Positions 1 through 8,084 of a stretch of 64,000 nt of DNA are shown here, in pieces (position 1 is the stretch's first letter; each line of letters begins with the position of its first letter). Made by a program: the position numbers and the translations under genes. The notes beneath the pieces are model-generated. The model saw nothing but the letters and a program-made list of their open reading frames with translations. It ran no database searches and had not been told where the DNA came from. Source of the DNA: Palsa-883 sp963826975 (GTDB taxonomy: Bacteria > Pseudomonadota > Alphaproteobacteria > Acetobacterales > Acetobacteraceae); the NCBI GenBank assembly GCA_963826975.1, contig CAWGZJ010000005.1, positions 186,001-250,000 of the forward strand. The letters are read 5' to 3'.

Positions 1-155
1 AGTTCCTTGATTGCGTGCGGCAGGGTGTTGATGCCGACGCCGAGTTCCCGAGGTTCGCGCACCTGCTCGAACACCGTGCAGCCGATGCCGGCCTGATGCA
101 GCGACAGGGCCGCCGCCAGTCCGCCGATGCCGCCGCCCACGATCAGGACCTGCAT
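1..155 (-). CDS. FAD-dependent monooxygenase, N-terminal fragment
   Basis: The first 51 codons of a gene that continues beyond the left edge of the window. Read on the minus strand from the ATG ending at 155, the protein opens with MQVLIVGGGIGGLAAAL, the GxGxxG dinucleotide-binding turn at the N-terminus of flavoprotein hydroxylases, followed by an acidic residue at the end of beta-2 (TVFEQ) and a GVGINTLP stretch. This order is typical of the salicylate-hydroxylase/UbiH-type group A monooxygenases, which use NAD(P)H and O2 to hydroxylate aromatic or related substrates. The substrate cannot be told from this fragment. Confidence 0.75.
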   Translation of the reverse strand, partial: MQVLIVGGGIGGLAAALSLHQAGIGCTVFEQVREPRELGVGINTLPHAIKE

Positions 156-473
156 TGTTGCCTCCCCTGCCCTTCCTCGCTCGCTGTTGTAGAGCAGTTT
201 CGGGCTGGCTTGGTGCTGGCGCGACCCTGGGTGCTCGATCGGTCGTGAGAAAAGTTCACCGCGGAGCGCGCGGAGAAGGCGAGGCTGGCGCTGTACGCGA
301 AGCGCACCACCAGCTCTGCTGAAGTGACTTTGCAACTCCGTAGCGGTGGTACGAAGTGATGGTTGGACCACGAAGTCGCGGCGGTTCGGTCAGTCTGTCA
401 GCCGGTGTGTTAGGCGCTGTCTTTGGTACCAACCAAGCGAAGTCATGTTTTTTTCCCGCAAACCGCCGGGCTG

Positions 474-1586
474 ATGAGGCTTCCACGGGCGGTCGCCGGC
501 GCATTCCACAACCCCGCGACCCGCGGCAACACCCTGGCGGTGACCATGGCGTTGCCGGTCGTAGTCGTCACGTTGCCCGCGTTGTTACGTATGCTGCTTT
601 CGCCCGGTTCGGTGTTCTCGGCGCTGTCGCTTGCCGCCGCCCTGCTGATCGCCGCCTCCACCATCGCGCTTCGCCGCCGAGCCCGCGGCCGACGCACCAG
701 CTTCAAACTCCTGCGCCGCGCCATTTTTCCTCGCTGGCTGATCCTCAGCGCGTCCACGCGCGCCGACCTCGGCTTCTGCCTGCTCAACACGATGGCGACC
801 GGCGTCATAATCGGTTCGGCGGTGCTGTCGTTCCCGACGGTTGCGAATTGGACCGGCGCGGGGTTGGTCGCCGTCCTCGGCCCACGACCGGCACCATGTT
901 TTGCGCCGCTGACCACCGCTGCGATCGAGACTTTTGCGATGTTCCTGGCCTACGAATTCGCGTATTGGCTGGACCATTATCTCAGCCACGAAATTCCGTT
1001 CCTGTGGGAATTCCATCGCGTCCACCACACCGCGGAGACGTTGTCTCCGTTCACCGTGTTCCGCGTGCATCCCGTTGATACGCTCGTTTTCTATAATGTC
1101 ATGGTGCTGATCATGGCGCCCACAACCGCGATTACCGGCTTCCTGCTTGGCACCACCGGCCACGAACTTAAGCTTGATGGCGCCAACGTCATCGTCCTGG
1201 CCTACATGTATTGCACCTACCACTTGCAACATTCGCACATCTGGATCGCATTCACCGGCAAGCTGGGACGTATTCTGGCCAGCCCGGCCCACCATCAGAT
1301 CCACCACTCCAGCGATCCCGGCCATTTCGGCTGCAACCTTGGCGCAGGCCTCGCCGTGTTCGACTGGCTTTTCGGCACGTTGCGTGTGCCCCTCCGGCGG
1401 GCCGAGCGACTTACCTTCGGGGTCGAACCGAGCCAGCACGCTCCCCACACCATTGCTGGCGGCCTGATCACCCCCTTTGTTCGCGCCTTCGGAGCGATCC
1501 CCGGTCTTCGTCGCGGGAGGCAACTGGTGGCGTCGCGGGTGTTGGCCCTTGGCAGCAACCCGGGGATGAGATCTTCGTCTGATTGA
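474..1586 (+). CDS. Sterol desaturase / fatty acid hydroxylase family protein
   Basis: Integral-membrane di-iron hydroxylase of the sterol desaturase superfamily. The diagnostic histidine boxes are all present: HYLSH, then HRVHH shortly after, and HHQIHH about 90 residues further on, with hydrophobic helices before and between them. These histidines hold the di-iron centre that inserts oxygen into a lipid C-H bond at the membrane. The start is uncertain: the frame is open from a TTG at 423, but the ATG at 474 gives a more usual N-terminus, and neither has a clear ribosome binding site. The substrate is unknown; a sterol, hopanoid, carotenoid or acyl chain is possible. It stands alone before dapF. 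Confidence 0.8.
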   Translation: MRLPRAVAGAFHNPATRGNTLAVTMALPVVVVTLPALLRMLLSPGSVFSALSLAAALLIAASTIALRRRARGRRTSFKLLRRAIFPRWLILSASTRADLGFCLLNTMATGVIIGSAVLSFPTVANWTGAGLVAVLGPRPAPCFAPLTTAAIETFAMFLAYEFAYWLDHYLSHEIPFLWEFHRVHHTAETLSPFTVFRVHPVDTLVFYNVMVLIMAPTTAITGFLLGTTGHELKLDGANVIVLAYMYCTYHLQHSHIWIAFTGKLGRILASPAHHQIHHSSDPGHFGCNLGAGLAVFDWLFGTLRVPLRRAERLTFGVEPSQHAPHTIAGGLITPFVRAFGAIPGLRRGRQLVASRVLALGSNPGMRSSSD

Positions 1587-1651
1587 CGGATGGAGTCTCG
1601 GGTTGAAACCGGCACCCTTCCGCTGGGCGGCGGCGGCCCATATAAGGCGCC

Positions 1652-2488
1652 ATGATCGCCGGTTTCGTGAAGATGCATGGCTGCGGCAATGATTTCGTCG
1701 TGCTCGATGAGCGCGCGGCGCCGCTTGGCATCACGCCGGTGCGGGCGGCGGCGCTGGCGGACCGGCGGCGCGGCATCGGCTGCGACCAGCTTATCATCAT
1801 CGAGGCGGCGCCGGAGGGGTCGAACGCCGACGCGTTCATGCGCATCCGCAACCCTGACGGGGCGGAGGCCGGCGCCTGCGGCAACGCCACACGCTGCGTG
1901 GTAGAGCGGCTGGCGGCGGAGACGGGGCGGCGGCACCTGGTGATTTGTACGGTCGCCGGTAATTTGCCCGCCGATCTGCTGGATGATGGTTGCGTGACAG
2001 TGGACATGGGGCCGGCGGGGCTGAACTGGACCGACGTGCCGCTGGCTCGGCGGATGGACACGCTGCATCTGGACCTGGCGGTCGGGCCGGTGGCCAATCC
2101 GGCCGCGTGCAGCATGGGCAATCCGCACGCGACTTTCTTTGTGAAGGATGTCGAGGCGCTGCCGATCGACACGCTGGGGCCGGCGCTGGAATGTGATCCG
2201 TTGTTCCCGGAGCGGGCCAATATCGGCTTCGCGGAGGTTCTGGGGCCCGAGCGGCTGCGGCTGCGCGTATGGGAGCGTGGGGCGGGATTGACGTTGGCGT
2301 GCGGTTCCGGCGCTTGCGCGGCATTAGTGAACGCGCATCGGCGAGGGCTGGTGGGACGCCGCGCGACGGTCGCGATGGATGGCGGCGAGCTGCAGATCGA
2401 ATGGCGGGATGATGGGCATGTGCTGATGACGGGGCCGGTTGCCACCGCCTTCATCGGCAGCGTCGATCTGGCGGCGTATCCGGCATGA
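1652..2488 (+). CDS. dapF: Diaminopimelate epimerase
   Basis: Converts LL-diaminopimelate to meso-diaminopimelate, the precursor of lysine and of the peptidoglycan cross-link. It is a cofactor-independent racemase with two active-site cysteines acting as acid and base. Both are visible in their usual contexts, Cys76 in ACGNATRCV and Cys217 in ACGSGACAA. The N-terminus FVKMHGCGNDFVVLDE is the family signature, and the length of 278 residues is normal. The stop codon overlaps the start of mtaB (ATGA), so it begins a translationally coupled operon dapF-mtaB-ftsY. Confidence 0.97.
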   Translation: MIAGFVKMHGCGNDFVVLDERAAPLGITPVRAAALADRRRGIGCDQLIIIEAAPEGSNADAFMRIRNPDGAEAGACGNATRCVVERLAAETGRRHLVICTVAGNLPADLLDDGCVTVDMGPAGLNWTDVPLARRMDTLHLDLAVGPVANPAACSMGNPHATFFVKDVEALPIDTLGPALECDPLFPERANIGFAEVLGPERLRLRVWERGAGLTLACGSGACAALVNAHRRGLVGRRATVAMDGGELQIEWRDDGHVLMTGPVATAFIGSVDLAAYPA

Positions 2489-3738
2489 GCGTTGACATCC
2501 TGACCTTCGGCTGCCGGCTGAATGCCTATGAGAGCGAGGTGATGCGCGAACTGACGTCCCGCGCCGATCCCGGCGACACCGGCACGCTGGACGACACCAT
2601 CATCGTCAACACCTGCGCCGTCACCGCCGAAGCCGAGCGGCAGGCGCGCCAGGCGATCCGCCGTGCCGCGCGTGCCCGGCCGAACGCGCGTATCGTCGTC
2701 ACCGGCTGCGCCGCGCAGTTGCATCCCGAGGCGTGGGCCGCGTTGCCGGGCGTGACGCGCGTGCTGGGGAATGTCGAGAAGCTGCTGGCGGAAAGCTGGG
2801 CGCCGGATGCGGGGTCCGCGGTGGCGGATATCATGACGGCGCGGGAGACCTCGGCGCATCTGGTCACCGAGTTTGCCGGGCGGGCGCGGGCGTTCGTGCA
2901 GGTGCAGCAGGGGTGCGATCATCGTTGCACATTCTGTGTTATTCCGTTTGGCCGCGGGCCGTCGCGCAGCGTGCCGGTGGGCGCGGTCGTTTCGCAAGTG
3001 CGCGCGCTGATGGCGGCCGGGTTCCATGAGGTCGTGCTGACCGGTGTGGATATCGCCAGCTATGGCGGGGATTTGCCGGGCGCGCCTTCATTGGGGCAGT
3101 TGACAAGGCGGCTGCTGGCGCTGGTGCCGGAGTTGGGGAGGCTGCGGTTGTCCTCGATCGATCCGGCGGCGATCGATGCGGATCTGTGGCGGCTGGTGGA
3201 GGAAGAACCTCGGCTGATGCCGCATCTGCATTTGTCGTTGCAGGCGGGCAGCGATTTGATTTTGAAGCGAATGAAGCGGCGGCACTCGCGCCTGGATGCG
3301 TTGGCGGCGATCGCGCGGGCGCGGACGCTGCGGCCAGGGATTGCGATCGGGGCCGATTTGATTGCCGGGTTCCCGACCGAGACGGACGCGCTGTTTGACG
3401 AGACGTTGGCGTTTTTGGTCGAGGCCGAGTTGCCGTTCCTGCATGTGTTCCCATACAGCGAGCGGCCGGGCACGCCGGCGGCGCGGATGCCGGCGGTGCC
3501 GATGGCGGTGCGGCGGGAGCGCGCGGGCCGGCTGCGGGCGGTTGGGCAGGCGGCGGCGGCGCGGTTTTTGGCGGGGCAGGTTGGCTCGCGGATCGCGCTG
3601 CTGACCGAGGCGGACGGTGCGGGCCATTCCGAGCATTTTTCCCCTGTGCGGTTGAGTGCGCCGTGCGCGCCGAGGCGGGTGATAGCGGCGCGGGTGATTG
3701 GTGCGACGGCGGATCATCTGCTGGCTGAGGCTGCCTGA
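2485..3738 (+). CDS. mtaB: tRNA (N6-threonylcarbamoyladenosine-37) methylthiotransferase MtaB
   Basis: Radical-SAM enzyme that adds a methylthio group to t6A37 of ANN-reading tRNAs, giving ms2t6A. The N-terminal methylthiotransferase domain has the three cysteines that hold the auxiliary [4Fe-4S] cluster (Cys10, Cys44, Cys75). The radical-SAM cluster motif CDHRCTFC lies at 144-151, followed by the barrel with LTGVDIASYG and LSLQAGSD. The length of 417 residues and the absence of an extended MiaB-style N-terminus favour MtaB over MiaB or RimO. It overlaps dapF by four bases and ftsY by one. Confidence 0.93.
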   Translation: MSVDILTFGCRLNAYESEVMRELTSRADPGDTGTLDDTIIVNTCAVTAEAERQARQAIRRAARARPNARIVVTGCAAQLHPEAWAALPGVTRVLGNVEKLLAESWAPDAGSAVADIMTARETSAHLVTEFAGRARAFVQVQQGCDHRCTFCVIPFGRGPSRSVPVGAVVSQVRALMAAGFHEVVLTGVDIASYGGDLPGAPSLGQLTRRLLALVPELGRLRLSSIDPAAIDADLWRLVEEEPRLMPHLHLSLQAGSDLILKRMKRRHSRLDALAAIARARTLRPGIAIGADLIAGFPTETDALFDETLAFLVEAELPFLHVFPYSERPGTPAARMPAVPMAVRRERAGRLRAVGQAAAARFLAGQVGSRIALLTEADGAGHSEHFSPVRLSAPCAPRRVIAARVIGATADHLLAEAA

Positions 3739-4658
3739 TGGCGCTTGGTGCGTTCTTCTCGCGCCTCAAGCAGGGGCTGGCGCGTAGCACGCAGAAGCTG
3801 ACCGAGGGTATCTCGGCAATCATCCGCAAGCGCCGGTTGGACGACGCGGCGCTGGAGGAGTTGGAGGAGTTGCTGATCTCGGCTGACCTGGGGCCGGCGG
3901 TGGCGGCGCAGGTGATCGAGGGGTTTCGTCGCACGCGGTTCGGCAAGGAGGTGAGCGAGGAGGAAATCCGCGCCGCGTTGGCCGAGGAGCTTTCCGCCAT
4001 TCTGGCGCCGGTGGCGCTGGAGATGCCTGTTGATCCGGCACTGAAACCTCAGGTCGTGCTGGTGGTGGGCGTGAACGGCACCGGCAAGACGACGACGATC
4101 GGCAAGCTGGCGCAGATGTATCGCGAGCAAGGGAAGCGCGTGGTGATGGTCGCCGGCGATACGTTCCGCGCCGCCGCGGTAGAGCAGTTGCAGGTGTGGG
4201 GGCAGCGCACCGGTTGCGAGGTCATTGCGGGCGCGGCGGGGGCGGATGCGGCGGGGTTGGCGTTCGATGCGCTGACGCGGGCTCGGGCGCAGGGGGCGGA
4301 CCTGCTGCTGATCGATACGGCGGGGCGGCTGCACAACAAATCCGCACTGATGGAGGAGCTGCGCAAGATCATTCGTGTGCTGCGCAAGCAGGATGTGAAT
4401 GCACCGCACTCGGTGTTGCTGGTGCTGGATGCGACGACTGGGCAGAACGCGCTGGCGCAGGTGCGGGTGTTCAAGGAGATGGTGGATGTTACGGGGTTGG
4501 TGGTGACGAAGCTGGACGGGTCGGCGCGCGGGGGTGTGGTGGTGGCGCTGGCGGATAGTTTTGGGATCCCGGTGCATGCGGTGGGGGTGGGGGAACAGGC
4601 GGGGGATCTGCGGCCGTTCGACGCGGCGGAGTTTGCGCGGGGGTTGGTGGGGGTTTAG
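3738..4658 (+). CDS. ftsY: Signal recognition particle receptor FtsY
   Basis: SRP GTPase that docks ribosome-nascent-chain complexes at the inner membrane for co-translational insertion. It has a short N domain (helical, about residues 1-95) and then the NG GTPase core: P-loop GVNGTGKTTT near 111, DTAGR near 193, and TKLDGSARGG near 257. It lacks the long acidic A domain of the enterobacterial protein, as is common in Alphaproteobacteria, and has a normal length of 306 residues. It is the last gene of the dapF-mtaB-ftsY operon, starting within the mtaB stop codon. Confidence 0.96.
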   Translation: MALGAFFSRLKQGLARSTQKLTEGISAIIRKRRLDDAALEELEELLISADLGPAVAAQVIEGFRRTRFGKEVSEEEIRAALAEELSAILAPVALEMPVDPALKPQVVLVVGVNGTGKTTTIGKLAQMYREQGKRVVMVAGDTFRAAAVEQLQVWGQRTGCEVIAGAAGADAAGLAFDALTRARAQGADLLLIDTAGRLHNKSALMEELRKIIRVLRKQDVNAPHSVLLVLDATTGQNALAQVRVFKEMVDVTGLVVTKLDGSARGGVVVALADSFGIPVHAVGVGEQAGDLRPFDAAEFARGLVGV

Positions 4659-4906
4659 GGGTGAGCGGCCCGGGGTTGGTGTACTATAGGATTGATTTGT
4701 CTTCGCGCAGGTGAATGAGCAGCGTGGTCGAGGGCATGTCGTGATGGGACCTGGGCGATAGACCCTCTGCAAGCAGTTAAGCAAGGTTTTGACACGGCAG
4801 AAAAATGAAGCGGCGCGGGAAGCATCGAGAACGATTGACGCTTCGCGCACAAGCGCATCTGGCGTGCTCCGCCGACTTTTTTGGGGCGCGCTAATGAGGC
4901 AACAAA

Positions 4907-6567
4907 CTATGGTCCTACCCATAGCTCCTTCGCCCTGCTCAGTAGCAGGTCGGCGCGTTCAGCGATCTCCCTCTCGCGCCAGTTCGGCTGGTCGAGTATC
5001 CACCGATTTAACTCGATATGGGTGCTCGTCAACTTTTCCTTCTTTTCGGGGAACGACAAATTACCTAGCTCCGCATTGTACCCTGTCAGAGTCAGATTTC
5101 CCAATGTTCCCACCAGACGCGCATGCGTCTCCTTAGCATCGCCGCCAAGTTCAGCGAGCCAAGTCTCCGTGACAGTCTGAGGGAGAACATGTTCGATGGT
5201 AGTCGATGCGAGGTCGACTGGTTCTTTATGCTGAAACGACTGCTCGAGGCGGCAAAGAATAAAGCGTGTCGCGCCACGCCCATATTGTGGCTGATTCTTA
5301 AAAGCGTCGCTAAATTCCACATCTGAGGGAAACCGACGACCACCGGCCCCCGATGACATAGAGGCACGCAGCCAGACGGTATGTTGGTTGGTAGGAAAAT
5401 TCCTGGTCCATTGGAGAAACAGTTTGTTCAGTGCATTGGTCGGTACCGCGCAAACAGCGAGACGAACCATAAACGACTCGATTAGGCCAAGGCAGAATTC
5501 CAATTCATTAGAGACGAGTGACCCAGTCTTGCGTGCGTCCAAAAGTCTAAGCAGTAGTGGGTACCAAGTAGTAACGTCCAAGGCCTTGATGTTCTCTAGC
5601 CGACGCCGGAGTGCAGGGTCCGGTTCAAGCGTTGGGGCAAGGATGCTTGCATAAACTCCCGCGAACTCCTTCATACGCTGGACTTCCCGCTCGACTACCT
5701 CAGATGCCTCCATCTCCTTGAGACGCTTCTTAGTCGCCGCGTAAATCCCCCCCTGCAGGATATTGTCACCATCTTTCATTGCGTAGTGCCTAAGGAACTC
5801 CGTCAGGTTATATCCCAACTGCTTCTCCATTGGAGACCAGGTACCTGGGAATATATCCGCTCCTGCTCGCCGCCAACCGACACTGAATGGCGAAACCGCA
5901 TCAGCAAATAGTTCCGGACCAGATCAGCCTGCGTCAGAGGCTCGCCCTTGAAATTCAAGCTCTCAAAAATTAGGTATGGGTCATCTTCGTCGCCGAGGTT
6001 GATCATCACTACCTGCAAGGCATGCTCGATGGTCGTGAGTACCCGTCCAGCATCGACACCTTCGTCGCCATTGTTGTCAATTCCACTGACCAGTTGGCGC
6101 TTGAAAAAATCATACGCCTCGGCCATCAGACTGCCATCGCGAGGAACCTGCCGGTCTAGGACAATTGCCCGGTAGCGATCACGGTCTGCCTGGGTTGGCA
6201 CAAATTTTAGCATATCTTCGGGATCGCGGTACCTGTTTGTTAGGTAAACTTCGTGGATCCGATCTGCTGTGTTCTTGTCCACCGTATCGCGGAGTGCGCA
6301 TAGCAAGAGAGAGACCGTGGTCAACCGTTGTTGCCCGTCGATGATCAAGTACTTACTGACACCAACTGGGACACTCCGAGCAGGCACGGAGACTATGGCA
6401 CCCATGAAATGTGTGGATTTCTCGTCCAGATCATACTGGACCATCATGTCGTCCCAGAGGGTTTGCCAATTGCTCCTTTTCCATGAGTAGGGACGTTGGA
6501 AAAGGGGGATCAGATTTTGCTTTTCCCCGTTAAAGTACTGGATGACCTTGGCCGGGGACGCTTCCAT
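4907..6567 (-). pseudogene. DUF262/DUF1524 (GmrSD-like) nuclease gene, frameshifted
   Basis: Two overlapping reading frames together make one DUF262-DUF1524 protein. The N-terminal part (6567 down to about 5858) carries the DUF262 motifs LFQRPYSWKRSNW and IIDGQQRLTTV, which belong to a ParB/Srx-like NTP-hydrolysing fold. The C-terminal part (about 5858 down to 4907) carries the DUF1524 HNH-like motif IEHVLPQ and GNLTLTGYN. The family includes GmrSD-type type IV restriction enzymes that cut modified phage DNA. A single-base shift near 5855 breaks the frame: after QERIY the product runs into a stop, while the other frame continues as FPGTWSPMEKQL. Either the gene is inactive, the two halves are made separately as in split gmrS/gmrD, or this is a sequence error. 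The start lies seven bases after the hepT relic. Confidence 0.82.
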
Positions 6568-6573
6568 AGACTT

Positions 6574-6730
6574 TTACCTTTCGTTATGTCGTCCAATCAT
6601 CATCGACATATCGCGCGCTGCTTGTCCAGGCCGATAGTTGCCGAGAGCCGCCACAGAGGCATTGATCCGATGGATCGCATCCCAGCATGTGGTCGAGGTA
6701 CTCCGTCCTCCGCGGTGCCTTGCCGTTCAT
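6574..6730 (-). pseudogene. HepT-like toxin relic
   Basis: Begins at an ATG that overlaps the stop of the upstream MNT antitoxin (ATGA), exactly where hepT starts in MNT-HepT modules. It reads MNGKAPRRTEYLDHML, matching a HepT/DUF86 N-terminus. One extra G near 6681 then shifts the frame; removing it restores DAIHRINASVAALGNY and an open frame to a TAA at 6574. Only about 50 codons remain, against 110-140 in the family, and the conserved RNase-like RxxxxxH region is missing. The DUF262 gene starts seven bases after this stop. I see a dead toxin joined to another gene. Confidence 0.65.
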
Positions 6731-7023
6731 ACCGGTTCGGCTTCCGCCAGAACCCGCGCGCGCAACGCGCCGCGCAGTGCGCCCGCCGTCGTGACGTGGA
6801 CCGGGATGCCCATCAACCGTTCCAGTTCCAACTCGATCGCCGCGAGATCGAACAGGCTGGTGCTTTCGGTGGTGTCGACCAGCAGGTCGAGATCGCTGCT
6901 CTCTTTGTCCTCGCCCCGGGCGATCGATCCGAACACCCGGGGATTGCGTGCCTGATGTGCCTCGACGATGCGGCGAACGGACGCGCGATGGGTCTCGAAC
7001 GCTTGTGATGGTCTGGCGGGCAT
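6727..7023 (-). CDS. MNT-type nucleotidyltransferase (HepT-partner antitoxin)
   Basis: A 98-residue minimal nucleotidyltransferase of the Pol-beta superfamily. The GSIARGE segment with the downstream SSDLDLLVD pair is the family's GSxxRG...DxD active site. Homologues (MntA) neutralise HepT toxins by adding AMP to them. The ATG at 7023 is preceded by a strong AGGAGG site five to six bases away, which decides the start over longer options. The 3' end overlaps the truncated hepT frame by four bases, so this antitoxin now appears to have no intact cognate toxin next to it. Confidence 0.85.
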   Translation of the reverse strand: MPARPSQAFETHRASVRRIVEAHQARNPRVFGSIARGEDKESSDLDLLVDTTESTSLFDLAAIELELERLMGIPVHVTTAGALRGALRARVLAEAEPV

Positions 7024-7092
7024 GCGGGACCTCCTGTCCGCAGGGTAGCACAAGGTGGTGATCGCCGCTCCGATGTCGTCCAAGCTGGCGTG

Positions 7093-7611
7093 TCAGTGTG
7101 CGCCCTCGCGGAAGAACCGTAGCGCCGATTCGATCGGCAGGAACATCCGTCGCTCCGGCTGCGGCAGGTCGATGAAGCCGTGGTGCTGATAGAACCGCCT
7201 TGCGCTATCGTCCGTAGGATCGACCACCACCGCGAAGCTGGCGATGTCAGCCCGCGCCACGCGGGCCACGGCATCAGCCAGCACGACGGCACCAAGCTTG
7301 CGGCCCCGAAACGACGCCGCGACCGCCAGCCGGCCAAGCAGCACGGCGGGGATGGTGGCGGAGCGCGGCAGCTTGGCCGCCATGGCTTCGGGCAGCTCCC
7401 GCAACAGAACGCTCGTCGCCGCAAGCGTGTAGTAACCGGCTAACGTACCGGTTGCGGCCTCGACAACAACGAAGCAGGTGGCAATCCGCCGGCGGACATC
7501 CTGCGAAGCCTGCTGCCGGAGATACCGGTCGAGCGGTTCAACACCGCAGATGAAGGATGCTCGATCATGGGTGCCGGACAGCGGGATGATGCTGAACGGC
7601 GCATCGCTCAC
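7093..7611 (-). CDS. GNAT acetyltransferase toxin, TacT/AtaT family
   Basis: A 172-residue GNAT fold protein. The acetyl-CoA-binding motif A is seen as LLGRLAVAASFRGRKLGAVVL, with the pyrophosphate-binding RGRKLG turn, and the C-terminal ARRFYQHHGF segment is typical of toxins that acetylate aminoacyl-tRNA. Its start overlaps the stop of a DUF1778 antitoxin by four bases, the standard antitoxin-first order of TacA-TacT modules. The family blocks translation when the antitoxin is lost. The tRNA target cannot be read from sequence. Confidence 0.88.
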   Translation of the reverse strand: MSDAPFSIIPLSGTHDRASFICGVEPLDRYLRQQASQDVRRRIATCFVVVEAATGTLAGYYTLAATSVLLRELPEAMAAKLPRSATIPAVLLGRLAVAASFRGRKLGAVVLADAVARVARADIASFAVVVDPTDDSARRFYQHHGFIDLPQPERRMFLPIESALRFFREGAH

Positions 7612-7895
7612 GCCGGTTTCACCAGCCGCCGATGGTGCTCGAAGGCGCGCTGCATCGCGGGGGCAAGGTCGGGTGGGTCGATCAGCATGGCAGCGAAGCG
7701 CTCGGAGGCTTCACGCGACAGGCGGATGACCTCCATCTCGGCGATGTCGCGCTGGACCGCAGAGCGCAGCGTTGCGGTGACGTAATCGCTGACCGATCGC
7801 CCCTGGACTTCAGCGACGCGGCGCAATTGCTGCTGCAATTCCGGGGTGATGCGCGCATCGAGGCGCGACGTCTTGCTGTGGGCGACGGACGGCAT
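7608..7895 (-). CDS. DUF1778 antitoxin, TacA family
   Basis: A 95-residue ribbon-helix-helix antitoxin. The N-terminal part (SKTSRLDARITPELQQQL, then GRSVSDYVTATL) is the DNA-binding RHH domain that autorepresses the operon. The C-terminal tail (REASERFAAMLIDPPDLAPA) is the toxin-wrapping segment typical of DUF1778 proteins. It is translationally coupled to the GNAT toxin downstream. A palindrome just upstream is a candidate operator. Confidence 0.88.
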   Translation of the reverse strand: MPSVAHSKTSRLDARITPELQQQLRRVAEVQGRSVSDYVTATLRSAVQRDIAEMEVIRLSREASERFAAMLIDPPDLAPAMQRAFEHHRRLVKPA

Positions 7896-7914
7896 GGGGT
7901 ACCTCTGTGTGGGT

Positions 7915-7935
7915 TGTACGACTTCATGCCGTACA
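7915..7935. promoter_or_regulatory. Candidate TacA operator
   Basis: An interrupted palindrome TGTAC-11 bp-GTACA lies 20 to 40 bases upstream of the tacA-like start codon on the minus strand, where its promoter should be. RHH antitoxins of this family bind paired half-sites at this distance. It is a positional inference; no promoter boxes are convincing. Confidence 0.4.
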
Positions 7936-8027
7936 TGTCAAGCGCGCCAAATGCGGCTGGCCTGTGGTGACGGGCCGCATTGCGAGTGAACGATAGGTTC
8001 GCCATCGCGACATCGGCGCGGTTGCCC

Positions 8028-8077
8028 GACCCTCACCCGGCGGGCTGCGCCTGCCGGCCTCTCCCAGGGGGAGAGGC
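8028..8077. repeat. Intergenic palindrome, diverged copy of the CTCTCCC repeat family
   Basis: Starts GACCCTCACCC and ends in the hairpin GCCTCTCCC-agg-GGGAGAGGC. The same start and hairpin type recur at 14154, 35885 and 58965. It sits eight bases beyond the stop of the SNF2 gene, so it may also fold as a 3' stem-loop of that mRNA. Confidence 0.6.
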
Positions 8078-8084
8078 AAAAAAA

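Noticed and set aside
585..1523. Long minus-strand frames opposite the desaturase gene
   Set aside because: They are shadows caused by GC-rich codon use; the plus strand carries the histidine motifs.
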